Part shown: piece after piece, positions 1 to 6,908 of the stretch
Position numbering within the stretch: the stretch's first letter is position 1
Layout of the letters: every line of letters begins with the position of its first letter
Assembly (NCBI GenBank): GCA_021813405.1
Contig: JAKAKS010000028.1
Coordinates: 1-50,183, forward strand
Length of the DNA: 50,183 nt
Reading direction: 5' to 3'
Origin: Nitrospirota bacterium
Lineage (GTDB): Bacteria; Nitrospirota; Thermodesulfovibrionia; Thermodesulfovibrionales; JdFR-88
Translations under genes and position numbers: made by a program
The notes under the pieces: model-generated
Seen by the model: the letters and a program-made list of their open reading frames with translations, nothing else
Databases searched by the model: none
What the model was told of the DNA's origin: nothing

Positions 1-112
1 ATCTATCCAGTATTGGTTTTTTACCGGCTGCCGGATAATTTTTTGGCTGCTCCTGCGCGTCCTCAATAATTTGCGCTACATTTTCCGGAGTTGTGACATT
101 TTTTTCAGGCAT
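1..112 (-). CDS. Phage portal protein, N-terminal fragment (cut by window edge)
   Basis: The ATG at 112-110 opens a frame that runs off the left edge and encodes about 37 residues beginning MPEKNVTTPENVAQ. No domain is visible in so short a piece. The portal call rests on position: it starts 4 nt after the stop of the large terminase gene, where Mu-like and most tailed-phage genomes encode the portal. It is probably the next gene of the packaging operon and co-transcribed with it. Other head genes (for example a head morphogenesis protein) cannot be excluded. Confidence 0.5.
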   Translation of the reverse strand, partial: MPEKNVTTPENVAQIIEDAQEQPKNYPAAGKKPILDR

Positions 113-116
113 TTAT

Positions 117-1436
117 TCAGAATCCTCCCATCGCGGCGAAATCACGCGGTTTTTTGCTGCGCGCCTCGAATTCTATTGCCTGGTTTGCGCCAGGGCCGGA
201 AACAGCCGCGTACAGGCCCAGTGCGGCCGCCCAGAACCGGTCCGCATGGCCGGCCCCGGTCCTCTCACCGTCAAACCGGATATTTCCAGCCGCGGTTATG
301 AATTTGCGCACCGAATGAAAATCCTCACGGACAAGCCCGTCCACAGGAATACGCACCTGTTTCTCTTCGAATTTCCGGCGGAACGTCACGGCCAGGTCTT
401 CCTTCACCTTCGCGGTAAACACAACCGCTTCAACCAGGGCCCCGAAACTGTGCACCGCCTCCTCGGCAAGCTGCGCGCCCATCCCGGATGAATCTATGCA
501 GGCCCTTCGCACTCTTATCCCTAAGGAGCCGTCCATAAGCGCGTAAAGATAGTCTCTCTGGGCGGCAAATGGCGCATTGCCCATCTCCTTAACCATGCGC
601 GTCCAGAATACATCGCCTATCTTCTCCCACAACCAGAAGACCGTAAGGTCATTTTTCCGCGCCAAGTCCATGCCAAGGTAAAAATCACCCTCCCCCATGT
701 GCGGTGAGGGATGGGAGAGGCTGATCAATTCCTTTTTAGCTCCCGCATCCTCGCATGCCGTTATCATTTCATAGGTAATAAATGCCGAAGTCTCGTCCAG
801 GAACTGGCATTCGTATTCCTGGGCCCATGATGACGGGTCGAATATCCCGGCCCTGAGCCTTTGAATGTCTATGTTCAGTCCGTCATTGATAGCGTCGTGG
901 ATGGTGGTAATGTGTCTGGAAAAACCTTCAGCGCGGTCCCAGAGGGTATGGAAAAGGTTCCTTTTGCCTTTAGGCGTGGAAGAGATGCGCACCCTGAACC
1001 CCCTGGTTACGGCAGGGTACATAGCGCGCCAAATCTCCTCTGTGCTGGTGTGAAAGGCGAATTCGTCCAGGAACACGTTGCCCGAAAAGCCGCGCACCGT
1101 GTCCGGGTTCGCCGGCAGGCTTATTATTCTGGAGCCGTTTGGAAGGCGCGCTTCCTCACGTGTGCCCTCGGTGGATATAACGTCCTCGGACCTCACGCCG
1201 AAGTAGCGCAGATGGGTATGCACCTTTTCCATTACCTCTCTGGACTGCCTTTCCGAGGCCGAGAGAATGAGGCTGGTGGAACGCTTCTTTTCCAGCGCTT
1301 CCATCACAGCCTCCAGGGCCAGGGTAAAGGACTTCCCTGTCTGCCTTGCGGCAAGCCATATCTTCATGGGGCTTATGTCTTCAACCCACCTTTTCTGATA
1401 AGGCAGAAGTATGTGGTTAATTGCGGTTTGCGCCAT
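117..1436 (-). CDS. Phage terminase large subunit (Mu gp28-like)
   Basis: The ATPase-nuclease motor that packages phage DNA into the prohead. The 439-residue protein shows a Walker A motif (AARQTGKS, about residues 29-36), a Walker B with catalytic acids (NVFLDEF, about 120-126), and in the second half acidic RNase H-like nuclease positions (YLGMDLA and ACIDSSG). Length and order fit the terminase_6 type. I chose the ATG at 1436, which gives MAQTAINHILLPYQ and overlaps the upstream gene by 20 nt. A TTG at 1463 would add nine residues and cannot be ruled out. It lies between the gp27-like gene and the portal start, the classic small-protein/terminase/portal order. No frameshift or missing motif is seen, so the packaging end of the prophage appears intact. 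Confidence 0.88.
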   Translation of the reverse strand: MAQTAINHILLPYQKRWVEDISPMKIWLAARQTGKSFTLALEAVMEALEKKRSTSLILSASERQSREVMEKVHTHLRYFGVRSEDVISTEGTREEARLPNGSRIISLPANPDTVRGFSGNVFLDEFAFHTSTEEIWRAMYPAVTRGFRVRISSTPKGKRNLFHTLWDRAEGFSRHITTIHDAINDGLNIDIQRLRAGIFDPSSWAQEYECQFLDETSAFITYEMITACEDAGAKKELISLSHPSPHMGEGDFYLGMDLARKNDLTVFWLWEKIGDVFWTRMVKEMGNAPFAAQRDYLYALMDGSLGIRVRRACIDSSGMGAQLAEEAVHSFGALVEAVVFTAKVKEDLAVTFRRKFEEKQVRIPVDGLVREDFHSVRKFITAAGNIRFDGERTGAGHADRFWAAALGLYAAVSGPGANQAIEFEARSKKPRDFAAMGGF

Positions 1437-1689
1437 AATCGTTTTCCAGTATGTCCCTTGCAATTGCCTTGAGTTCGGCTTCGCCGGACTTGCCTTCGCT
1501 CTTCATCTGCCTGTAAATCACAGCCGCAGTTTTGATGACCGATGTGTAGGCGGACAGGGCATGATGGTCCGGCTCACCTTGCGGCCCCTTTTCCTTGAAA
1601 TACCTCTCGTAGCGCTTCTTGTGCTTAAGGAGGTCCTTCACCAGCTTCATCTCAAACCCGTCCGGCTTAACGCCCGTTTTCGCTGGCAC
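1417..1689 (-). CDS. Mu gp27-like (DUF3486-type) phage protein, possible small terminase partner
   Basis: A 90-residue, highly charged protein directly before the large terminase. It has Lys/Glu-rich helices (KDLLKHKKRYERYFKEKG) and ends in RDILENDYGANRN. In Mu-like phages the protein in this slot (gp27) is thought to help terminase. The assignment here is by position and character, not by a clear motif. I chose the GTG at 1689 because GGGAGGGAAG sits about 6 nt upstream. The in-frame ATG at 1650 has no good ribosome binding site. With the GTG start the gene overlaps the end of the upstream gene by 23 nt and the terminase start by 20 nt, typical of tightly packed phage operons. Confidence 0.6.
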   Translation of the reverse strand: MPAKTGVKPDGFEMKLVKDLLKHKKRYERYFKEKGPQGEPDHHALSAYTSVIKTAAVIYRQMKSEGKSGEAELKAIARDILENDYGANRN

Positions 1690-2026
1690 CGCCGCTTCCC
1701 TCCCCTGGTTCCAAAAAGCCGTGGCTTTTCGGAATGGATACACCGTCTTCGGTGACGTTGCCGTCCAGCAGGTCCCATCCCCTCGCCGTAAGCGAGGCAT
1801 ATACGAACCTGAACCCGTAACCCTTCCTGGCCGCAAGCTTCACAAGGCCCTTCTCTGAAAGGTACTTCAGGTGCGCCTTAAGTGTTGCCTCCGGCATTGG
1901 AAACCCCAGGCTGTCGAGGGAAAAGCTGAGCACCTTCAAATCCAGGCTCCCCGGGTACTCGGTCCTCAGCAGGCCAAGCAATGCAGACCGTATAATTTTG
2001 TTCTTTTCACCCGAAATCGAACTCAT
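1667..2026 (-). CDS. Small phage winged-helix-like protein (Mu gp26 position)
   Basis: A 119-residue protein with a predicted helix-turn-helix/winged-helix look in residues 10-80. It reads IRSALLGLLRTEYPG, then a helix with LKAHLKYLSEKGLVKL, then a beta-wing-like KGYGFRFVYASLTARG. In Mu-like phages the gene at this position (gp26) also has such a fold, but its role is not settled. The start ATG at 2026 follows GGGGGAATGAG, and the preceding gene stops 2 nt before. Its C-terminal Gly/Ser-rich tail is overlapped by the next gene. A phage regulator would be an alternative, but the position inside the packaging run favours a morphogenesis or packaging accessory. Confidence 0.55.
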   Translation of the reverse strand: MSSISGEKNKIIRSALLGLLRTEYPGSLDLKVLSFSLDSLGFPMPEATLKAHLKYLSEKGLVKLAARKGYGFRFVYASLTARGWDLLDGNVTEDGVSIPKSHGFLEPGEGSGGASENGR

Positions 2027-2027
2027 C

Positions 2028-2375
2028 TCATTCCCCCTTTGAATGCAGACTCTCGCAAAACTTTCTTGCTGTAAGGTCCCTGTGCTGCTGTGCTATGTAT
2101 TTAAGGAGTACCAGCATCTCCCTGTGTTCCGAGTTGTCGCGACTGATAAGGCTGTTTATGCATTCCTTAAGGTCTTCCATGCTTACGGCCTGCCTTGCCA
2201 GGGACTGTGCCTGGGCCCCAAGCGCCTCGGCCTGCGCCTGCTGCGCAGCGATGAACCGGCCGCCAAACCTGTTTGCAAGGCGGTAAAGGCCAAACAGAAT
2301 AACCAGGGCTATTAAAAGTCCGCCGCCTGCGTTGATCAGGGCCTGCACTATCTGCGGGCTTAACGGGCCAACCAT
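2028..2375 (-). CDS. Small phage membrane/coiled-coil protein (Mu gp25-like, DUF2730-type)
   Basis: 115 residues with one clear membrane segment near the N terminus (GGGLLIALVILFGLYRLA, about residues 17-34). An Ala/Gln-rich heptad stretch (about 43-65) that should form a coiled coil follows, and then a charged tail. Mu gp25 and its relatives share this build and lie between the lysozyme and the terminase genes. The function is not established; a spanin-like or holin-associated role is possible because the endolysin gene is just upstream. The ATG at 2375 is the only start upstream of the membrane segment. Confidence 0.5.
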   Translation of the reverse strand: MVGPLSPQIVQALINAGGGLLIALVILFGLYRLANRFGGRFIAAQQAQAEALGAQAQSLARQAVSMEDLKECINSLISRDNSEHREMLVLLKYIAQQHRDLTARKFCESLHSKGE

Positions 2376-2421
2376 TCTTGCTTCTCCAATATCAAATCCG
2401 GGATTTCAAGTCTCAAATTTT

Positions 2422-2883
2422 TCACGCCGTTGGCCTTTCCCCTTTTTCAAGCTGGGCAATTGCAAGCCCGCCCGTGTACTCGAAATGGCAGAGGTCCCGG
2501 AATTTGAAGCGTCCACCCCACCTGAGGCCAATGGACTCGCCCAACTCCCCCAGTTTTTCGTATGATGCGGTGTCCGCCCAATCCGGTTTCCCGTCTTTTA
2601 CAATGGCAATGTCAAAGGCGCACCCAAACTGGTGTACGCTTTTAAACAGCTTCGTCACAACCCTGTTTTCACTTTGCTTTATCGGCGCCAGCCCGGCATA
2701 CGTGCGCAGCCGGTTAACCTCGTTCAGCCCCTTCCTGCCTTGTGCAAAAAGCGCGTGCTGTTCGGCATCGGTGCGCATGGTATAGGTGATGATAAAATCA
2801 ATCCCCTCGCGCGCCGCGTCCGCCCGTAATGTTTCAAGCCGCTGGCGTACCGGCTCAACCAATTCATTAGGGTCCCTGCTCAT
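2422..2883 (-). CDS. Phage endolysin, M15/VanY-type L-Ala-D-Glu peptidase
   Basis: A 153-residue peptidoglycan peptidase expected to cleave stem peptides at lysis. The zinc-site pattern of the M15 (VanY/T5 endolysin) family is visible: SVHQFGCAFDIAI supplies the first His and the Asp, and DLCHFEYTGG near residue 136 supplies the second His. No signal peptide is present, so release would depend on a holin, which I could not identify with certainty; the membrane protein next door is a candidate. Its ATG overlaps the stop of the preceding small gene (ATGA), so the two are translationally coupled. Length is normal for a single-domain phage endolysin. Confidence 0.85.
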   Translation of the reverse strand: MSRDPNELVEPVRQRLETLRADAAREGIDFIITYTMRTDAEQHALFAQGRKGLNEVNRLRTYAGLAPIKQSENRVVTKLFKSVHQFGCAFDIAIVKDGKPDWADTASYEKLGELGESIGLRWGGRFKFRDLCHFEYTGGLAIAQLEKGERPTA

Positions 2884-3122
2884 TCAGAATCTCCTTTCAT
2901 ATCTTCTCTTCCAAGGGCTCCTTCAGTGCCGTCATCCATGGCCCTCAGTTCCATCTGGTAGCAGCCGATGCATATTTCGTCATTTTCAAGGGGCAGGCAT
3001 TGGAAAGACCTTTCTATCCGGCACCGGGTCTTTCCCGCCCTCTTTCCTGCCCACCTTATGAATCCGTCATCAACCACGCTTGTAGGATAAAACGGGGCAC
3101 CATGACATCGTCCATATGACAT
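2880..3122 (-). CDS. Small cysteine-containing phage protein, possible zinc finger
   Basis: Up to 80 residues with cysteines in a zinc-finger-like arrangement: TRCRIERS, QCLPLEND and EICIGCYQ (C-x2-C at the end). TraR/DksA-like and other phage Zn-finger proteins have comparable spacing, but I do not recognise the family. The frame is supported by the ATGA overlap with the endolysin start. The start is uncertain. The ATG at 3122-3120 sits exactly on the centre of a symmetric operator and has no Shine-Dalgarno sequence; a GTG at 3077 is an alternative, also without one. It is the first gene of the lysis-packaging operon, so its promoter should lie in or just beyond the operator. Confidence 0.5.
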   Translation of the reverse strand: MSYGRCHGAPFYPTSVVDDGFIRWAGKRAGKTRCRIERSFQCLPLENDEICIGCYQMELRAMDDGTEGALGREDMKGDSE

Positions 3123-3143
3123 ATGTCATGAAGTTCATGTCAT
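3102..3143. promoter_or_regulatory. Symmetric four-heptad operator, copy 1
   Basis: Four 7-bp elements form a perfect dyad around 3122/3123: ATGACAT at 3102-3108 and 3116-3122, and its complement ATGTCAT at 3123-3129 and 3137-3143. Both N7 spacers are equal, so the whole 42 bp is symmetric. It lies between the minus-strand lysis/packaging operon and the plus-strand LuxR-type gene and covers the candidate ATG at 3122. The same layout recurs at 37932-37973, and the central palindrome alone at 16078-16093. A regulator binding as two dimers or a tetramer is the natural reading. Which protein binds is unknown; the adjacent NarL-type protein is one candidate, a CRP/FNR-type host protein another. 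Confidence 0.75.
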
Positions 3144-3276
3144 GTTTTGACTTTTTTTGCTAATAAAAGGGCCGGATTGTAATTTAAAACGGTACTTAAG
3201 GGGGGTTACGCAGGGCCGCAATTTTTGATAAGATTCACTTATCCCTATTTATGGCTGTTATCCCGATGGAGGCATT

Positions 3277-3783
3277 TTGGCAACTAACGTCTTTGAAACC
3301 GGCAGGAACGATTTCGCGGCAGACCTGGCGCATCTGGCTGATTCGCTTCGCCTGTTCTGGGAAGAGAGGCCCTGTATATATGTGGAAAAGTCCGGCCGGC
3401 CACAAATGAACGGCGTCGCAAGGCAGCTGCTGGCCTCGCTGGGCCTGGATTTAAGCCATGTGGTGGACTTTGCCAGGGCTGGCGCGTTCTTCCAGAAGCT
3501 GTGCCTGAACGGACTGGATATGGAACTTACCAGGCTGCCGGGCGGCGCACTGGTGATTGTATTGGCTGGCAGCCGCAATACACACGAAAGCCTAACGCCA
3601 AAGGAAACGGAAGTTCTGGTTTATCTTGTTAAAGGGCTGACAAACAAGGAAATAGCCGGGGTGATGGGTGTAAGCCCCGGCACGGTAAATACCCACCTTG
3701 ATAACCTTTACAGAAAGCTTGGCTGCTCCAGCAGGATAGAGGCCTGCCTGACTGCCCTGGCAATGGGACTGGAAAAAACGTAA
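3277..3783 (+). CDS. LuxR/NarL-type DNA-binding regulator
   Basis: 168 residues. The C-terminal 65 residues are a LuxR/NarL helix-turn-helix: LTPKETEVLVYLVKG, then NKEIAGVMGVS, then GTVNTHLDNLYRKLG. The first 95 residues are not a receiver domain and lack an obvious phospho-acceptor; a PAS-like sensor fold is possible. The start is a TTG at 3277, chosen because GGAGG sits 4 nt upstream and no ATG fits. A short inverted repeat (GATAAG 3227-3232, CTTATC 3238-3243) lies in its leader. It is divergent from the prophage lysis/packaging operon with the four-heptad operator between, suggesting control of that operon, of itself, or both. It could belong to the prophage or be the first host gene. Confidence 0.8.
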   Translation: MATNVFETGRNDFAADLAHLADSLRLFWEERPCIYVEKSGRPQMNGVARQLLASLGLDLSHVVDFARAGAFFQKLCLNGLDMELTRLPGGALVIVLAGSRNTHESLTPKETEVLVYLVKGLTNKEIAGVMGVSPGTVNTHLDNLYRKLGCSSRIEACLTALAMGLEKT

Positions 3784-3800
3784 CCTGCCCTGCCAGATTC

Positions 3801-3829
3801 AAAAAGGCCGGTACAACCGGTGCCTTTTT
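3801..3829. terminator. Bidirectional rho-independent terminator
   Basis: A hairpin with arms AAAAAGGCCGGT and ACCGGTGCCTTTTT (one bulged base) and a 3-nt loop. The A-tract on one side and T-tract on the other make it work in both directions. It sits exactly between the ends of the convergent regulator gene (3783) and cytochrome b gene (3842). Confidence 0.85.
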
Positions 3830-3841
3830 GCGAAAGTCTCC

Positions 3842-5083
3842 TTAAGCCCCGCTTTTCTTTTTGCGAACGGACAACACGGCGTAGATGCCGCCAAACACCG
3901 CCAACGTCACTATAACCGTGTAAATAAGCATTGCCTTCGGGGTTATATGCAGAACGTCTATATAGCCTGCCACGGCCGTCATTATAAGAAAGGCCGCCCC
4001 GCCCAGGCCAAGCGCGGTCATAAAAGGCCTTTCAGCCGGGTTGGCGTTATAGTTCTGCATCTCTTTGAACCTGTCAAGAAACGGTATAAGCGCAGCAATG
4101 ATAAAAATCACTCCAGGGAATATCACGCCCCCGATAGTCTCCGGGGTTATCTTGCCACCGAATATTGTAACGGACAGGTCGCCCGGTATCAGCTTCAGAA
4201 AGCCGTACACCCAAAGGAAGTACCAGTCCGGCCTCATAACCGGCGTGCCCGGATGGGGCGCGCCGTAAACCTCTATTGGGTTTATCGGCACATAAGTGGC
4301 CAGGACCGCAAGCGCAAACAGCAGGAACAGGAAAAAAGACAGGCTTATAATGGCCTGTTCCGGCCAGATAGGTATGCCTATCAGCCTTTTGCCCCCCTCA
4401 GCCTCAGGCCTGCCGATATTTGTGCGCGGTTCCGTGTGTTTCTGCTTTATCAGCAGCAGCATATGCAGGCCAATAAGCCCCCCTATGATCGAAGGTATCA
4501 GCATCACGTGGAAGAAGAAGAAGCGCGGCACCATTGCATCGGACGGATACGCCCCTGCAAAGATAAGCCTGGAAATCCAGTCGCCTACCCACGGGATGGA
4601 TTTAGCCATGTAATATGCTATCGATGTAGCCGTAACTGAAAACTGGCTGTAGGGAAGCAGGTATCCGGTGAACGCCGCACCAAGCGATATGCCAAGCAGC
4701 GACAGGCCGACCAGCCAGTTGATCTCTCTGGGGTTGCGGTAAGCGGACGTGAAATATACCCTCATCAGGTGAATGATGATAGAGGCTATCATCAGCATGG
4801 CGGACCAGTGGTGTACGCGCCTGATTAGCATCCCAAGCGGCTTCAGGTCTATACGCACAACGCTTGCATACGAAGCGGGCACCATCGCGCCAAACAGCGA
4901 TACCAGCCTCACAGATGGCTCATAAAGAAAGCCAAGGACTATGCCGGTAACAACCAGCGTGATAAAAGAAAAAAGAGCGATCTCGCCCAGCAGGTAGGCC
5001 GGATGCGTCGGGAACGTCTTGGACAGGAATTTGGCCTGAAACTTCTTCAGTTCCAGCCTTTCGTCCAACCACTTGGATATCAT
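3842..5083 (-). CDS. Cytochrome b of a bc-type quinol:cytochrome c oxidoreductase
   Basis: A 413-residue integral membrane cytochrome b with both the N-terminal (heme-binding) and C-terminal halves in one chain, like mitochondrial-type rather than split b6/IV proteins. Histidine pairs for two b hemes are seen in RRVHHWSAMLMIASIIIHLMR and in the FFFFHVML...GLIGLHMLLL helix. The quinol-site motif appears as PDWY (in MRPDWYFLWVYG) instead of PEWY. About eight membrane helices are evident. It ends the minus-strand operon, 18 nt after the Rieske gene. The two together form the core of a bc complex, with the adjacent pentaheme protein likely replacing cytochrome c1. The role is quinol oxidation coupled to proton translocation. 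Confidence 0.93.
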   Translation of the reverse strand: MISKWLDERLELKKFQAKFLSKTFPTHPAYLLGEIALFSFITLVVTGIVLGFLYEPSVRLVSLFGAMVPASYASVVRIDLKPLGMLIRRVHHWSAMLMIASIIIHLMRVYFTSAYRNPREINWLVGLSLLGISLGAAFTGYLLPYSQFSVTATSIAYYMAKSIPWVGDWISRLIFAGAYPSDAMVPRFFFFHVMLIPSIIGGLIGLHMLLLIKQKHTEPRTNIGRPEAEGGKRLIGIPIWPEQAIISLSFFLFLLFALAVLATYVPINPIEVYGAPHPGTPVMRPDWYFLWVYGFLKLIPGDLSVTIFGGKITPETIGGVIFPGVIFIIAALIPFLDRFKEMQNYNANPAERPFMTALGLGGAAFLIMTAVAGYIDVLHITPKAMLIYTVIVTLAVFGGIYAVLSVRKKKSGA

Positions 5084-5101
5084 TATATTGTCCTCGCCTT
5101 A

Positions 5102-5701
5102 TTATACCTGCGGTCCGATGGGGCCGGTAAAGCCGCTTGTAAATACCAGTGAGTCTCCCTGAACTTTTATGCCAATCTGCGCAATAGGGATCGGCGCCGG
5201 CCCTCCAATCACCCTGGCCCCCTGCACCGGGCTGAACATGCTGTTGTGGCAGAAGCACTCCGTGAAGGATTCATCCGGGTTGGCCGGTTTTTTTACCCAC
5301 GAAACAGTGCAGCCCAGATGGGTGCAGATGGCGCTGTACGCCACAAAGCCCTGGTCCACAAGCTCCATTCTTGTGGGCGGCTTGAAAGCGGACTGGTCCA
5401 GCTTGATCAATTGCACAATATTGGCCGGGTTAGATGTTTTACCGGCCGGATAAACAAGCACGGCATCGCCCACATTCATGCTGGACGGTTTTACCGGCGC
5501 CCCGGCATTGGCGCCCTTTGCCAGCACAAGCTGGTCTCCGGGTTTAATGGTGGACTCATAGCCAGCGCCTTTCTTGGCCGGGGTCACCACTTTAAGCAGT
5601 GAAAGCAAGGAAGCGGCAGCGGCAAGCATGGACGCTATCATGATCCCGAAAGTAAATTTCCTGCGGGTTATGCCTCCTTCGGGCCGCTGGCCTTCTACCA
5701 T
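5102..5701 (-). CDS. Rieske [2Fe-2S] protein of the bc-type complex
   Basis: 199 residues. An N-terminal twin-arginine-like anchor (TRRKFTFGIMIASMLAAAAS, residues 12-31) holds the protein in the membrane. The C-terminal Rieske fold carries both cluster boxes, CTHLGCTVSW and CFCHNSMF, giving two Cys and two His ligands. It transfers electrons from quinol at cytochrome b to cytochrome c. The ATG at 5701 overlaps the end of the upstream small gene by 7 nt, so translation is coupled. A proline-type loop often seen near the second box is replaced by GGPAP, which is normal for Rieske proteins. Confidence 0.94.
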   Translation of the reverse strand: MVEGQRPEGGITRRKFTFGIMIASMLAAAASLLSLLKVVTPAKKGAGYESTIKPGDQLVLAKGANAGAPVKPSSMNVGDAVLVYPAGKTSNPANIVQLIKLDQSAFKPPTRMELVDQGFVAYSAICTHLGCTVSWVKKPANPDESFTECFCHNSMFSPVQGARVIGGPAPIPIAQIGIKVQGDSLVFTSGFTGPIGPQV

Positions 5702-5958
5702 AGCAACTCCTCCTCCCGGTCTTCAGACACTTCCCGGAAAGGCACAAATGCCCTGGCGTAAAAGACAAGTTCAAATCCGGCAAACAGGAACATCAGGGAC
5801 GCAAGCGTCCCCAGGGTGTAGTTGCTGCCCTTGCCTGATATCAGGAGATACGCAAATGCCGCCGCCAAGCCCAGAAGCCCGATGGACAACGCGATTACAA
5901 CCACGGCCAGGGCCACCGGGTACGAAGGTTTCTTTTCGTTAATAATTTTAAAACTCAT
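5695..5958 (-). CDS. Small two-helix membrane protein of the bc operon
   Basis: 87 residues with two membrane segments (about residues 14-40 and 47-68) and a charged C terminus (REVSEDREEELLW). I recognise no family. It begins 2 nt after the pentaheme cytochrome gene and overlaps the Rieske gene, so it is made together with the complex. It is best read as an accessory or assembly subunit. Nothing in it suggests a redox cofactor (no Cys, no CxxCH). Confidence 0.7.
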   Translation of the reverse strand: MSFKIINEKKPSYPVALAVVVIALSIGLLGLAAAFAYLLISGKGSNYTLGTLASLMFLFAGFELVFYARAFVPFREVSEDREEELLW

Positions 5959-5960
5959 TC

Positions 5961-6671
5961 TCAGCCCCTCTTTTCAAGAAGCAAATATATTATGAAGCCC
6001 ATAACAAAGACGAAACCCGCCCCGCCAAAAGCTATAAGCCCGATCTTATAAGGGTCCAGGTCCTGCCTTATGCTGGGAATAATAGGGGGCCTTTTGCCTA
6101 AGATCCGCTGCTCGCCTTGCTTTATCTGCATCTTGGAAAGCATCTCCGCGGTGCTCTGGGTGACGTTCATCGGGTCAATCTGATCAAACCCTATGATGTC
6201 CTTGTGGCACTGAAGGCAGATATTATGCTTGGCCGGAGGCAGCACTGGGATTGTATTGTTGTGCGCTCCGTGGCACTTCGTGCAGGACGGTCCGCCCGAG
6301 CCTCCCAGCCAGGCCTTGCCCATTATGCTCTTTTCGTATTCCGAAACCATATCGGGATGGCATCTGTTGCACACGCCGGCAATTGCCGCACCAACAGGTT
6401 TGCCGATAAACCCGTGCGCCTTCGACATCGCCCCTTCCATTGTGGTGGCCCTGGGGTTTCCGCCGTGGCACTGGTCGCAGGTCACGCCGTTTTGCTGGTG
6501 GATTGAATGTGCCCAGTTAAGGGCGGGTTTTGCCAGTAAGCCGCCAAGGGTTTTATGGCAGTTATAACATGAAACGCTGCCGGGGGCGGCGCCGGCTGCA
6601 AAAACACTGACGGGAAACACAAGAGCCATTGTGAAAACTATCATCGCAAGTGCAAATTTCTTTTTGTTCAT
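5961..6671 (-). CDS. Membrane-anchored pentaheme cytochrome c
   Basis: 236 residues with a signal peptide (MNKKKFALAMIVFTMALVF, cleavage near AAGAA) and five CxxCH heme sites: CYNCH, CDQCH, CNRCH, CTKCH and CLQCH. A single C-terminal membrane helix (about residues 208-230) is followed by LLLEKRG. It probably stands in for cytochrome c1 and accepts electrons from the Rieske protein on the periplasmic side. I chose the ATG at 6671 because it opens a proper signal peptide; the longer frame from 6743 adds a non-signal extension. It is the first gene of the four-gene bc operon, 237 bp after the NrfD gene. Confidence 0.9.
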   Translation of the reverse strand: MNKKKFALAMIVFTMALVFPVSVFAAGAAPGSVSCYNCHKTLGGLLAKPALNWAHSIHQQNGVTCDQCHGGNPRATTMEGAMSKAHGFIGKPVGAAIAGVCNRCHPDMVSEYEKSIMGKAWLGGSGGPSCTKCHGAHNNTIPVLPPAKHNICLQCHKDIIGFDQIDPMNVTQSTAEMLSKMQIKQGEQRILGKRPPIIPSIRQDLDPYKIGLIAFGGAGFVFVMGFIIYLLLEKRG

Positions 6672-6908
6672 ATCCTCAGTCCCGGACGTTTTTTGATTAA
6701 TGCAAAATCCTGGAAACGGGACAATAATACATATAATTACCACGATTTAACTTTTTGGTCTATCCGCAGAAGAATTTCAGCGGATATTGGGGCAACAGAC
6801 ACCATTGTATTGCCAGATATGGCCGGCAATAAAAAAACTATGGGAAAGAGGTTCGGAGGGGATAGTAACCGGCGCGCAGTAGTTACCACGCGCCGGCTTA
6901 AGGAAGTA
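6672..6908. other. Intergenic leader of the bc operon with two inverted repeats
   Basis: No gene is seen. Two hairpins lie here: CCGGCGCG/CGCGCCGG (6869-6896), just after the NrfD stop, and TATCCGC/GCGGATA (6761-6786). Neither is followed by a T-run on the minus strand, so they may be processing or attenuation structures rather than classic terminators. A TATTAT (6729-6724 on the minus strand) could be a -10 box, with only a weak -35. Confidence 0.4.

Noticed and set aside
3144-3276. Prophage attachment site next to the regulator gene
   Set aside because: No tRNA end and no direct repeat partner within the window; the other prophage end is outside.
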